DNA from: Actinoplanes utahensis
Lineage (GTDB): Bacteria; Actinomycetota; Actinomycetes; Mycobacteriales; Micromonosporaceae
NCBI RefSeq assembly: GCF_016862455.1
Contig: NZ_BOMZ01000041.1
Location: forward strand, 1 to 64,000
Length of the DNA stretch: 64,000 nucleotides
Direction of reading: 5' to 3'
Part shown: piece by piece, positions 24,491 through 33,877 of the stretch
How positions within the stretch are numbered: the first letter of the stretch is position 1
Layout: the number at the start of each line of letters is the position of its first letter
Translations under genes and position numbers: made by a program
Notes under the pieces: model-generated
What the model was told of the DNA's origin: nothing
What the model saw: only the letters and a program-made list of their open reading frames with translations
The model's database searches: none

Positions 24491-25945
24491 ATGTCGAGAT
24501 CCGCCGCATCGCCCGCGAATGGTGGTGCGATCTCCGGGATCGGCGGCAGAGTGCGCCACATGCGAAAACGGATGCCGCTGGTCGCCGTCTGTCTCGGCAC
24601 CTTCCTGCTGCTCGTGGACGTCACCATCGTGGTGGTCGCGCTGCCCAGCATCGCCACCGATCTGCAGGCCGGGCCGCACGACCTGGCCTGGGTGCTGGAC
24701 GGCTACGCCCTCGCCCTCGCCGCCCTGGTGCTGGGCGCCGGAGCGCTGGCCGACCGGTACGGGCGCCGCGCCACGTACCTCATCGGTCTCCTGATCTTCG
24801 CGGTGTCGTCGCTGCTCTGTGCCCTGGCGCCGACCGTGCCCGCGCTGATCGCCGCCCGTGCCCTGCAGGGCATCGGCGGCGCCGCCATGTTCGCCACCAC
24901 CGTGGCGATCCTGAACGTCACCTACCGGGACCGCGACCGGGGCGCCGCGTTCGGCGTGTGGGGCGCCGTCAGCGGGGCGGCGACCGCGGCCGGGCCGCTC
25001 GCCGGCGGCCTGCTCACCGAACACCTCGGCTGGCGCTGGATCTTCCTGGTGAACCTGCCGATGTGCGTGGCCGCCGCCTGGTTCACGCTCCGTTCCGTCA
25101 CCGAGTCCCGCACCGAGCGGGCCGGGCGGTTCGACGTCCCGGGCACGGTCACGTTCACCCTGGCCGCGACGGCGATCACGTACGGGCTGATCACCGCCGC
25201 GGACGACGGCTGGACGTCACCGTCCGTGCTCGGCCCGCTCGCCGCCGGGCTGGCCGGGGTGGCGCTGTTCGGGTACGTGGAACTGCGGTCGGCGGACCCG
25301 ATGCTGGACCTCACCCTGTTCCGGCGGCCGGCGTTCACCGCGATGATCGTCGCGGCGTTCCTGTGCCACGCGGCCGCGTTCGCGTACCTGCCGTTCACCA
25401 CCACCTGGCTGCAGTCCGTGCTCGGGCACGGCCCGGTCGACGCCGGGCTGCTCGGCGCGCTGCCGCTGAGCGGGGCCGCGCTGGTCGTCGGCGCGTTCGC
25501 CGGGCGGTGGCTGCAGAACGTCCGGCCCCGCATCGCCGTCGGGTCCGGCCTGCTGCTGATCGCCGCCGGCGACCTGGCCCAGTCGATCGTGGACGAGGGC
25601 AGCCGGGCGGCGGTGCTGATCCCCGGGCTGATCCTGGTCGGGCTGGGCGCCGGGGTGGTGCTGCCGGTGCTGTCGTCGGCGGTGCTGGTCGAGGTGCCAC
25701 GCGAGCGCAGCGGCATGGCCGGTGGGGCGCTCAACACGTTCCGGCAACTCGGGTTCGCGTTCGGGGTGGCGATCTTCGGCGCGGTCGTCCAGGACCGGGC
25801 CGCCACCGAGGGATACGCGGCCGGGCTCCGCGGCGCGGTGCTCGTCGCGGCGGGGTTCGCGGTGGCCGCGGCGATCACGGTGTTCGCCCTGGCCGGCAGC
25901 CGGGCGCCGGCGGCCGGAACGGTCCGAACCGTGAAAAACGGGTGA
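24491..25945 (+). CDS. MFS exporter, DHA2 (14-helix) type
   Basis: A 484-residue multidrug-type exporter with about 14 hydrophobic segments. Near the N-terminus MPLVAVCLGTFLLLVDVTIV carries the acidic residue in helix 1 typical of DHA2 transporters. Motif A is GALADRYGRR between helices 2 and 3. The usual FLVNLP stretch follows helix 6. Such proteins export drugs, dyes or siderophores with proton exchange; the substrate is unknown. The divergent Lrp-type gene is a likely local regulator. Confidence 0.88.
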   Translation: MSRSAASPANGGAISGIGGRVRHMRKRMPLVAVCLGTFLLLVDVTIVVVALPSIATDLQAGPHDLAWVLDGYALALAALVLGAGALADRYGRRATYLIGLLIFAVSSLLCALAPTVPALIAARALQGIGGAAMFATTVAILNVTYRDRDRGAAFGVWGAVSGAATAAGPLAGGLLTEHLGWRWIFLVNLPMCVAAAWFTLRSVTESRTERAGRFDVPGTVTFTLAATAITYGLITAADDGWTSPSVLGPLAAGLAGVALFGYVELRSADPMLDLTLFRRPAFTAMIVAAFLCHAAAFAYLPFTTTWLQSVLGHGPVDAGLLGALPLSGAALVVGAFAGRWLQNVRPRIAVGSGLLLIAAGDLAQSIVDEGSRAAVLIPGLILVGLGAGVVLPVLSSAVLVEVPRERSGMAGGALNTFRQLGFAFGVAIFGAVVQDRAATEGYAAGLRGAVLVAAGFAVAAAITVFALAGSRAPAAGTVRTVKNG

Positions 25946-25960
25946 CATCCACTGGCGGCG

Positions 25961-27658
25961 GTGCGGCAGCATGGCCCCGTGGTGGATGCGCGCGGTCCCG
26001 TCCGGTACCTGTGGTGGCTGGTCCGGGAAGTGAAGGGGAAGGTCGCCCTCGGGGCGATCTACGGATCACTGTGGTTCGTCAGCCTGGCCGTCACGCCGTA
26101 CCTCATCTCGCAAGCGATCGACCGCGGCCTCACGCCGCCCCGCCCCACCGCACTTCTCGCCTGGGCCGCGGTCGTCCTGGCCGTCGGCGTCGCCAGCGCC
26201 TGGCTCGGCATCATGCGGCACCGCAGCATGACCCGGCTGCGGCTGGCCGCCGCCCTGCGCACCGCCGACCTGGTGATGACGCACGCCACCCGGCTCGGCG
26301 CCGCCCTGCCCCGGCGGGTCACCGCCGGTGAGGTCGTCACCATCGGCATCTCCGACGTGTGGACGGTCGGCCGGGCGATGAACGTCGGCGGCGTCGGGGT
26401 CGCCGCGGTCGTCGCGTTCGCCGTGATCGCGGTGCTGCTCCAGCGGATCTCCGGCCTGCTCGCCGTCGTCGTCCTGGTGGGCGTTCCGGTGGTGGCGCTG
26501 ACCATCGGCCCGCTGCTGCGCCGCACGCAGCGGGCCGCCGCCCGGTACCGCGAGCACCAGGGCGGCCTCAATTCCCGGCTGGTCGACATCGTCGGCGGCC
26601 TGCGGGTGCTCAACGGCCTCGGCGGCAAACAGGCCCACCAGGAGCACTACGAACGGGAATCGGCGAAACTGCGCGAGCAGGGCTACCGGGTCGGCGAGCC
26701 GTCCAGCTGGATCGGCGCGCTCGGCGAGGGCCTGCCGGTGGTCTACCTCGCCGTCGTCATCTGGCTGGCGGCGCGGCTCGCGGTGGGCGGCGGCCTCACG
26801 GCCGGTCAACTGGTGGCCGTGTACGGCTACACCGCCATGCTGGTCATCCCGGTCAACGTGATGATCTTCGTCGGGTTCGACGTGACCCGCGGAGTGGTCG
26901 CCGCCCGCCGGATCACCGACTTCCTGCGCCTGCCCGGGGACGACCCGGCAGGCGGCGCCGCACCGCCCGGCCCGGCCGTCCTGCACGACCCGGAGTCGGG
27001 CGTGTCCGCCGAGCCCGGCCGCTTCACCGCCCTGGCCGGCAACCTGCCCGCCGCATCCGCTCGCATCCTCGACCGGCTCGGCCGTTACCAGCCTGGCGAC
27101 ACCACCTGGGGCGGTCGGCCGCTCGCCGGCATCGCCCAGCCGGAGATCCGCTCCCGGATACTGGTCGCCGCCCACGACGCCGACCTGTTCGCCGGAACCC
27201 TCCGCGACGTCGTCGCGGGCCGCGCCGACCCCGACGACGACCGGGTCCGGCTCGCCCTGGACACCGCCGTCGCCCACGACGTCGGCGCCGACCTGGCGAG
27301 ACCCGTCACCTGGGGCGGGCGCAACCTGTCCGGCGGGCAGCGGCAGCGGGTCCGCCTGGCCCGCGCCGTCTATACCGACCCGGAGATGCTGCTCGCCGCC
27401 GAACCCACCTCGGCCGTCGACGCGCACACCGAAGCCGCCATCGCCGACCGGCTCAGCGCCGCCCGCCGCGGCCGCGGCACCGTCCTGGCCACCACCTCGC
27501 CGGTGCTGCTGGACCGTGCCGACACCGTGCACTACCTGGTCGACGGCCGGGTCGCGGCCACCGGCACCCACCGCGGGCTGCTGGCCGCCGAACCCGGCTA
27601 CCGGGCGCTCGTGGCCCGTGCCTTCGGAGAGGACTCCTTCGAAGGGGAGGGCGCATGA
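25961..27658 (+). CDS. ABC exporter subunit with degenerate Walker A and B
   Basis: A 565-residue half-transporter with six membrane segments (about 30-300) fused to a nucleotide-binding domain. The Walker A position reads ALAGNLPAASARIL (about 354-367), without the GxxGxGKS pattern or its Lys. Walker B reads MLLAAEPTSAVD, with the usual DE reduced to AE. The signature NLSGGQRQR (about 457) is intact. The next gene has the opposite pattern, so the two should form a heterodimer with one working ATP site. The start is GTG 25961; GTG 25979 is possible. The stop overlaps the partner's ATG. Substrate unknown. Confidence 0.88.
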   Translation: MRQHGPVVDARGPVRYLWWLVREVKGKVALGAIYGSLWFVSLAVTPYLISQAIDRGLTPPRPTALLAWAAVVLAVGVASAWLGIMRHRSMTRLRLAAALRTADLVMTHATRLGAALPRRVTAGEVVTIGISDVWTVGRAMNVGGVGVAAVVAFAVIAVLLQRISGLLAVVVLVGVPVVALTIGPLLRRTQRAAARYREHQGGLNSRLVDIVGGLRVLNGLGGKQAHQEHYERESAKLREQGYRVGEPSSWIGALGEGLPVVYLAVVIWLAARLAVGGGLTAGQLVAVYGYTAMLVIPVNVMIFVGFDVTRGVVAARRITDFLRLPGDDPAGGAAPPGPAVLHDPESGVSAEPGRFTALAGNLPAASARILDRLGRYQPGDTTWGGRPLAGIAQPEIRSRILVAAHDADLFAGTLRDVVAGRADPDDDRVRLALDTAVAHDVGADLARPVTWGGRNLSGGQRQRVRLARAVYTDPEMLLAAEPTSAVDAHTEAAIADRLSAARRGRGTVLATTSPVLLDRADTVHYLVDGRVAATGTHRGLLAAEPGYRALVARAFGEDSFEGEGA

Positions 27659-29385
27659 CCAGCCCGCTGCCCATCGCCGACCGGCGCGAGGTCGCGCGCG
27701 CGGCCCGGCGGCTCGTCGCGGCCGACCGGCGGGCCGTCGCCGGGTTCCTCGCCCTCAGCTCCCTCGCCGCCCTCGCCGGGCTCGGCGGGCCGTGGCTGCT
27801 CGGCCGGGTCATCGACACCGTCGCCGCCGGTGGGGGAGCCGGCGACGTGGACCGGCTCGCCCTCGCCGTACTGCTCTGTGCGGTCGCCCAGACCGTGCTG
27901 GCCCGGTTCTCGCTGCGGGCCGCGTACCGCTTCGGGGAACGCACCGCCGCCCGGATCCGGGAGACCTTCCTGCGCCGGGTCCTCGGCCTGCCCGCCGCCG
28001 TCGTCGAACGCGTCCCCGCCGGCGACCTCGCCGCCCGCGGCGGCACCGACATCGACGCCGTCGCCGGCGCGCTGCGCGACCTGCTGCCCCCGATGTTCGT
28101 CGGCGCCGTCCAGATCCTCTATCTGATCTTCGCCGTCGTCGTCCTCGACCCGCTGCTCGGGATCGTCGGTGTCATCGGGTTCACCGGCATCTGGTTCGTC
28201 ACCCGGTGGTACCTGCGCCGCGGCCGGGACGCGTACCTCATCGAAGGCGAGGCCAACTCCCGCCTCGCCGACGAACTCGCCGCCACCACCCAGGGCGCCC
28301 GCACCGTCGAAGCGTTCGGCCTGCACGAACGCCGCCTCGCCGCCGGGCACGCCGCGCTCGCCGAGACCCGGCGGACCCGCCTCGCCACCCTCCGGCTGCG
28401 CAGCGTCTACTTCCCGCTGGCCGAGACCTCGTACGCGGTCCCCGCCGTGCTCGTCCTCGTCCTCGGCGGGTTCCTCCACTTCGACGGCCGGGTCAGCGTC
28501 GGCACGGTCGCCGCCGCCGTGCTCTACCTGCGGCAGCTCGTCGGCCCCCTGGACAGCATCCTGATCTTCGTGGACCAGTTGCAGGCCGCCGGCGCGTCCT
28601 TCGCCCGCGTCGAAGGGCTCGGCGCCGTCCCCGCCCCGCCACCCGCCGACGACCGGGAACCCCGCGACGAACAGATCGAAGTGCGCGGCGTGCGGTACGC
28701 CTACGACACCGACCGCGACGTCCTGCACGACGTCGAACTGACCGTCCGCCCCGGCGAACGGCTCGCCGTCGTCGGCCTCTCCGGCGCCGGCAAATCCACC
28801 CTCGGCCGCCTCATCGCCGGCGTCGACCGGCCCACCGCCGGCAGCGTCACCGTCGGCGGCGTCCCCATCGCCGACCTGCCACCCGACCAGCTGCGCCGCC
28901 ACGTCGTCCTGGTCACCCAGGAACACCACGTCTTCCGCGACACGCTCCGCGCCAACCTGATGGTCGACGCCCCCGACGACCGGCTGAGATCCGCGCTGCG
29001 CACCGTCGGCGCCGACTGGGCCGACGACCTGGACCGCGACCTCGCCGCCGATCCCCTCGACGGCGCCCAGGCCCAGCAGCTCGCCCTCGCCCGGGTCGTC
29101 CTCGCCGATCCGCACACCGTCATCCTCGACGAGGCGACCGCCCTGCTCGACCCCACCGCGGCCCGCACCGCCGAACGCGCCCTCGCCGCCGTCCTGCACG
29201 AACGCACCGTCATCGCCATCGCCCACCGCCTGCAGACAGCCCACGACGCCGACCGGGTCGCCGTCATGGACGACGGCCGGATCATCGAGTTCGGCACCCA
29301 CGACGCCCTGGTCGCGGCGGGCGGCCCGTACGCGGCCCTGTGGCGCTCCTGGCACGGCGACGACAACGTCACCGTCCCGCGATGA
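27655..29385 (+). CDS. ABC exporter subunit with degenerate signature motif
   Basis: A 576-residue half-transporter, translationally coupled to the gene at 25961 (ATGA). Six membrane segments (about 28-300) precede the nucleotide-binding domain. Walker A GLSGAGKST (374-382) and Walker B VILDEATALLD (about 491-501) are intact, as is the H-loop IAHRLQT. The signature reads LDGAQAQQ (468-475) in place of LSGGQ. Combined with its partner, its Walker motifs face an intact signature, giving one consensus site and one site degenerate on both faces. Heterodimeric exporters with one degenerate site are well known. Substrate unknown. Confidence 0.9.
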   Translation: MTSPLPIADRREVARAARRLVAADRRAVAGFLALSSLAALAGLGGPWLLGRVIDTVAAGGGAGDVDRLALAVLLCAVAQTVLARFSLRAAYRFGERTAARIRETFLRRVLGLPAAVVERVPAGDLAARGGTDIDAVAGALRDLLPPMFVGAVQILYLIFAVVVLDPLLGIVGVIGFTGIWFVTRWYLRRGRDAYLIEGEANSRLADELAATTQGARTVEAFGLHERRLAAGHAALAETRRTRLATLRLRSVYFPLAETSYAVPAVLVLVLGGFLHFDGRVSVGTVAAAVLYLRQLVGPLDSILIFVDQLQAAGASFARVEGLGAVPAPPPADDREPRDEQIEVRGVRYAYDTDRDVLHDVELTVRPGERLAVVGLSGAGKSTLGRLIAGVDRPTAGSVTVGGVPIADLPPDQLRRHVVLVTQEHHVFRDTLRANLMVDAPDDRLRSALRTVGADWADDLDRDLAADPLDGAQAQQLALARVVLADPHTVILDEATALLDPTAARTAERALAAVLHERTVIAIAHRLQTAHDADRVAVMDDGRIIEFGTHDALVAAGGPYAALWRSWHGDDNVTVPR

Positions 29386-29802
29386 CCCTCCGCCGGCTCG
29401 TGGCGACGCCTGCCTACCGACCCGCTGCCGGGGTGTACTCGGCGCGGCGTTCGACCTCGCCCCTCCTGGAAGCCTCACCGTGGTCCCCGCCGGCGCCGGA
29501 CGTCGCCCACATCATCGCCGCCACATCATCGCCGCGTAGCGGTGCCGGTGGCCGCCCGTGCCGGAGCCGGCGATGTCGTCGTCCGGTGCTGTCCCGGCCA
29601 GATTCCGGCCGGGACGACTGGCACGGTCACGTTCATCGCGGGGTGTACGCCCGGCTTCCGGCGCTGCCGCATTCCGGTACGGGCTAGCTCGCGATCGATG
29701 CGGCCGCGAGTCGTTCTGCCCGTTTGTGAGGTCCGGGCCGAATGGAGCGCCCGGCCGTCCGGAGGCTCGCATTCTGTCGTACGCCTGTTCGAACATGAGT
29801 GA
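29386..29802. other. 417-base gap without a convincing gene
   Basis: I see no supported gene. Short open frames here have poor starts and no recognisable product. The region holds the hairpin at 29591-29615 and a less GC-rich stretch before 29803 that may carry the promoter of the HNH gene. Confidence 0.5.
29591..29615. terminator. Possible terminator hairpin after the ABC exporter genes
   Basis: A perfect 9-bp stem GTCCCGGCC/GGCCGGGAC with the 7-base loop AGATTCC lies about 205 bases after the exporter operon. There is no T-tract, so this is a candidate only. Confidence 0.45.
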
Positions 29803-31086
29803 ATGCAAGAGACGATGCAGCAGCTCACCGACCTCACAGCCCAGTGCGCTGCCTGGCGTGTGAGCCCCCTGCCGGACGCCGACCTGCTCGAATTCCTCGA
29901 CACGGTGCACCACGCCCAGCAGATGCTGCAGGCCGCCCTTCTGCACGCCGTCCACGAGGTCCGCCTGCGTGACATCCGGGCCGGCCGGCACGCCCCGTCC
30001 ATCAAGATCTGGCTGCGGGACCGGTTGCGGATCAGCCCCCGCACCGCACATCAGTTAATCGTCCAGGCCGCCTCGGTCGACCGTCATGGCGACCTCGACG
30101 CCGCGCTCACCACCGGCAAGGTCAACGCCGAACAACTCGCCGTCATCAGCACCGCCCTGGCCACCCTCCCGAAAACCCTCGACCCGAGCATCCGCACCGA
30201 CTCGGCCGCAACCCTGACCGGATGGGCGGCGCACCTGGACCCCGGCGGCCTGCGCAAAGCCGGGCAGCGCATCCTCGACCACGTCGCACCCGAAGTCGCC
30301 GACGCGATCGAACAACGTCGCCTGCGTGCCGCCGAACGCGACGCCCACCAGCAACGCCATGTCACCCTCACCGCGGTCGGTGACGGCCGCATCCGGCTGT
30401 CCGGCATCCTCGACAACGAAGCCGCCGCCATCGTCACCGCGGCCCTGGACCCTCTGTGCAAACCCGACACGGTCGCCGCCGAACTGGCCGCCACCGGCCA
30501 GGCCCGAACCCCCGGACAGCGGCGGGCGGATGCCCTGGTCGAGGTGTGCCGGCTGGTGCTCGCCGGCGGACCATTGCCCGACAACGGCGGCGACCGCCCT
30601 CAGATCGCCGTCACCGTGAGCTACGACCCCCTCCGCGCGGCCCTCGGCACCGGCATCCTGGACTCCGGCGAACCGGTATCCGCAGAAACCGTGCGCCGGC
30701 TCGGCTGCGACGCCCGGATCCTGCCGATCATCCTCAACGGCCCCGGCCAGATCCTCGATGCCGGCCGCACCCGCCGCACCGCCACCGGACCCCTCCGCCG
30801 GGCGCTGACCATCCGCGACAAAGGCTGCACCTTCCCCGGCTGCGACCGGCCCGCGCGCTGGTGCGACGCCCACCACCTGATGAACTGGGCCGACAACGGC
30901 CCTACCAACCTTGACAACCTCGCCCTACTCTGTGGCCACCACCACCGGATCATCCACACCGAGACCAGCAACGGTGATGGCTGGGAGATCCGCATCGCCG
31001 ACGACGGACTCCCCGAATTCCTGCCACCGGCCTGGCTCGACCCCACCCGCCGGCCCCGCCGCAACCAATACCACCAGCCGACGTGA
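29803..31086 (+). CDS. DUF222/13E12-type HNH endonuclease family protein
   Basis: A 427-residue protein of the actinobacterial 13E12-repeat family: an N-terminal helical DUF222 region (about 10-300) and a C-terminal HNH nuclease motif. The HNH part has CTFPGCDRPARWCDAHHLM (two Cys, then HH) and ends LALLCGHHHRIIH, giving the zinc-like Cys pairs and the catalytic His. Members are frequent in many copies per genome in mycobacteria and relatives. Their role is unclear, and a mobile or homing origin is suspected. It stands alone, preceded by 417 non-coding bases. Confidence 0.85.
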   Translation: MQETMQQLTDLTAQCAAWRVSPLPDADLLEFLDTVHHAQQMLQAALLHAVHEVRLRDIRAGRHAPSIKIWLRDRLRISPRTAHQLIVQAASVDRHGDLDAALTTGKVNAEQLAVISTALATLPKTLDPSIRTDSAATLTGWAAHLDPGGLRKAGQRILDHVAPEVADAIEQRRLRAAERDAHQQRHVTLTAVGDGRIRLSGILDNEAAAIVTAALDPLCKPDTVAAELAATGQARTPGQRRADALVEVCRLVLAGGPLPDNGGDRPQIAVTVSYDPLRAALGTGILDSGEPVSAETVRRLGCDARILPIILNGPGQILDAGRTRRTATGPLRRALTIRDKGCTFPGCDRPARWCDAHHLMNWADNGPTNLDNLALLCGHHHRIIHTETSNGDGWEIRIADDGLPEFLPPAWLDPTRRPRRNQYHQPT

Positions 31087-31333
31087 GGCCACCACAGCCA
31101 CCCGAGCCGGACCCCGCGGTCCGCAACGGAGGTCCGCGGAGGGGTTCGTTTCGTTGGGCTTGGCGCGTTGGTGGTGTCGCATTCGTGCGGGGTCCGCCCC
31201 GCCGGGCCGCGGCGCGATGGCGGCGTTCCACATCGAACCCGGCGCCCACGACGCTCGGGCCCTCGTCACGCGGGCGGCCCACACTCGGCCCGGCAACGCT
31301 CCTGGCACTGCAGCGACACCGTTACAGTGCCCG

Positions 31334-33286
31334 GTGATCGACTGGGCTGCTCTGACACACGCCGACGGCACCGCCGAGGACCTTCCGGACCTGCTGCGAG
31401 CCGCCGACCTCGACACGATCACGGAACTGATCTTTCCGCAGGGGACGCTCTACCCGGCGACTGTCGCCGCCGTGCCGTTCCTGGCCGAGATCGTCCGCAC
31501 CGGGCCTGCCGCCCGCGACGAAGCGGCCTGGCTTCTCGGTATGATCGCCGATCCCCGGCACGCCTACGGCGTTCTGCGCGAGCAGGCCCGTGCGGCACTC
31601 GCGGCAGAGCGGCTTCCCCTCGGCGACCCCGATCCGGCGGTGCGGACGGCGGTCGCCTACGCGACGGCCCAGGCGGGCGGCCCGGTCGCGGTTCTCGGGG
31701 ACCGGTTCGCGATCGAGGACCATCCGGGGGTACGGGCATCGCTGCACCTCGCCCTCGGCCACCTCGATCCGGTGCAGGCGTCCGCCCGGTTCCCCTTCGA
31801 CGGCCCCGCCGAGGAGCGTTACGCCGCCGGCCTGGCCCTGGCCCGCGCCGGCACCGTCCTGCCCGCCGGCGCCGCCATCGCGATCACCGCAGCCGTCGAC
31901 GAGGGACCCGAACTCCACTATGCGTGGGCCCCCCGCGAGCCGGTCGAGGAACTGGTCCTGCCCATCCCCATGTCCCGCCTCCTCGGCGACGAACGCGACG
32001 CGCTCGTCCCGGCCACCGCGGCCCCGGCCGTCGTGCCCTCGCCTGTTGCGGCGTCGACTGCAGGACGCTCGGCTGTTGGGGCGTCGGCTGCCGCGGAGCC
32101 GCCTGTCGTCGCCCTGGTCACCGCGCTCGCTGCGAGTCCGGTGGCGGACACCCGGAGGGCCGCCGTCTTCGCTGTCGCGGAGCGCTCGCGGTGTGACCGA
32201 TCCGCTCCGAAGATCCTGGTTCCACTGGTGGCGGCGTTGCTGGACGACCCGGATCCCGGTGTCCGCGACGAGGTGATCAGCACGCTGCGAGACTGCGGGC
32301 CGATCGCCGGCCGCTACCGGGAACGGATCGCCGCCATCGCCGCCCACTATCCGGCCCCCGTCCCGCCAGGGGCCACTCCCGGCCGATCCGGGGCTGCGGG
32401 CCGCACGGCGATCACCTCTGAACTGAGGGCTGTCGAGACGCTGCGGTGGCTCGGTGACCCCCGTTGGGTGGAGCTCGATCCGGAACCACGCCACTGGGAT
32501 CCTCGATGGATTCCCTACACCCCGGAAGCGCTGGAGGCGGTCCGCCGCCGGTTGCCCAGCCACCACCACCTCGCTGACCTGATCGCCTCCTGGGGGCCCC
32601 GTGCTGCGGCGGCCGTACCCGATCTGATCGCTCTTCTTCCCGAAACCGGCTTCATCGCCGCGGCAGCCCTCGCCCGCCTCGGTCATGCCGCGCCCGAGGC
32701 CCTGCCGCACCTGTGGCGACTCGCCCACGACGGCGACATCGACGCGGCCGCCGCCGTACGCCGCCTCACCGGCGATCCACGGTTGCTCCTCAGCGCGCTG
32801 GTCAAGACCTTCCGGTCAGAAGACGGTCGAAGGCCGGGATCCGGGCTGGCCGCCATCCTGGCCGCGTCCCGTGAGCCGCTGGTACGCCCCACGACGACCG
32901 TCCGCCCTCCACTGCTGGACCCCGGCCCGGATCTGCTGCCGGCTGTCCCCGTCGCCCGGGCCCACCTCACCGGGGAGTGTTCACGCAGCCAGGCCGACCG
33001 GCAGCTCCAGATCCTGGCCGCCGTCGTCGTGACGGCCGCCACCGGCGACAGCACACCGGTCCTGCCCACCTTGCGCGCCCTGCTCGTACCGCGGTTCCCC
33101 GCCGTCGCCGACGCCGCCGAACTGCTTGCCGACCTGGCCGGCCCCGAGCGGCCCCTCCTGCAGCGCCTCGACGAGCTGCTGAACGGCGACCGCATCATCC
33201 GCTCCGGCTCGGCGTCCGATCTCATCTGGGTCGACGAGTCCATCCGCTCCCGCCTCGAAGCGGTCCGGCAGACGGTCCGGCGCTGA
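31334..33286 (+). CDS. HEAT-repeat protein
   Basis: A 650-residue protein built largely of degenerate helical repeats, such as TVAAVPFLAEIVRTGPAARD, LLDDPDPGVRDEVISTLRD and AAVPDLIALLPETGF. It resembles PBS-lyase/HEAT-repeat proteins common in actinobacteria, which act as protein-binding scaffolds. GTG 31334 fits the usual family opening (IDWAAL, then ...LRAADLDTITEL). An upstream in-frame ATG at 31217 would add a stretch unlike the family. It is a single gene, not linked by spacing to the rhamnose operon that follows. Partner unknown. Confidence 0.7.
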   Translation: MIDWAALTHADGTAEDLPDLLRAADLDTITELIFPQGTLYPATVAAVPFLAEIVRTGPAARDEAAWLLGMIADPRHAYGVLREQARAALAAERLPLGDPDPAVRTAVAYATAQAGGPVAVLGDRFAIEDHPGVRASLHLALGHLDPVQASARFPFDGPAEERYAAGLALARAGTVLPAGAAIAITAAVDEGPELHYAWAPREPVEELVLPIPMSRLLGDERDALVPATAAPAVVPSPVAASTAGRSAVGASAAAEPPVVALVTALAASPVADTRRAAVFAVAERSRCDRSAPKILVPLVAALLDDPDPGVRDEVISTLRDCGPIAGRYRERIAAIAAHYPAPVPPGATPGRSGAAGRTAITSELRAVETLRWLGDPRWVELDPEPRHWDPRWIPYTPEALEAVRRRLPSHHHLADLIASWGPRAAAAVPDLIALLPETGFIAAAALARLGHAAPEALPHLWRLAHDGDIDAAAAVRRLTGDPRLLLSALVKTFRSEDGRRPGSGLAAILAASREPLVRPTTTVRPPLLDPGPDLLPAVPVARAHLTGECSRSQADRQLQILAAVVVTAATGDSTPVLPTLRALLVPRFPAVADAAELLADLAGPERPLLQRLDELLNGDRIIRSGSASDLIWVDESIRSRLEAVRQTVRR

Positions 33287-33877
33287 CCGCCGCCCACTGG
33301 CCGCCGTCCAGCCGCTGGCCGCGCGACTGGCCACGCGGCTGACCACTGATGGGATGGGCCGCGAAGGAGCCCTTTTCACGGCATCGGGGCGTGCCGGAGG
33401 ACCGGCGGTTCCAGGCCGACCGCTTCTGGATGTGTCCGCCGCTCACCGGATGACGCCAGCCGTGCAGATCCGCCGCTGCGCGGACAGTCGCATCGGGTGG
33501 CCGGAAGTCGTGAATCGGCGAGTCGGGTGGTTTCGTGGCCGGCTGGTGCTGCTCGAACTCGCGGGTGTGCCGAGGGTGAGGTGCGGTCGGGGAAGGGCGG
33601 AGTGGTGGGCGAAGGGGCGGTATGCCGGCCAGGGCGGATTGAAACGGTGTCGTTGGGCGGGGGTGGAAACCGGCTCGGATCCGGCCTTGACCTCGGGTGA
33701 GCGGCCGCCGTAATCTACCGGCAACTCTGAAACGTTTCACGCGTGAGCGACCTGACGAGCGACCTGACGAGCGGCCCGACAGGCCGCCTGACAGGCCGCC
33801 TGAACACACAGCCCGACCAGCGGCCTCCGCAGCAGCCCGACAAGCCTGAGAAGCACGCCGAAGAGAAGCGGATCCCC
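33287..33877. other. Rhamnose operon upstream region
   Basis: About 590 bases without a supported gene. It contains the operator palindrome at 33728-33739. The segment 33743-33877 is open in frame with the next gene from a GTG and holds short tandem repeats (GAGCGACCTGAC twice, AGGCCGCCTGA twice). I treat it as leader because similarity starts after 33878 and the repeats look non-coding. The part 33287-33700 shows nothing clear. Confidence 0.5.
33728..33739. promoter_or_regulatory. LacI-family operator palindrome TGAAACGTTTCA
   Basis: A perfect 12-bp palindrome 138 bases before the first rhamnose gene. It shares the TGAAA/TTTCA arms with the element at 17041-17054 in front of the lacI-type gene at 17064, suggesting the same regulator or a close relative controls this operon. 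Confidence 0.75.

Noticed and set aside
29542..29802. 86-codon frame before the HNH gene
   Set aside because: No ribosome binding site, no recognisable product, and it contains the candidate terminator hairpin.
33743..33877. N-terminal extension of the rhamnulose-phosphate aldolase gene
   Set aside because: It encodes a repetitive Pro/Gln/Thr stretch unlike the family, starts four bases after the operator palindrome, and a better ribosome binding site precedes ATG 33878.
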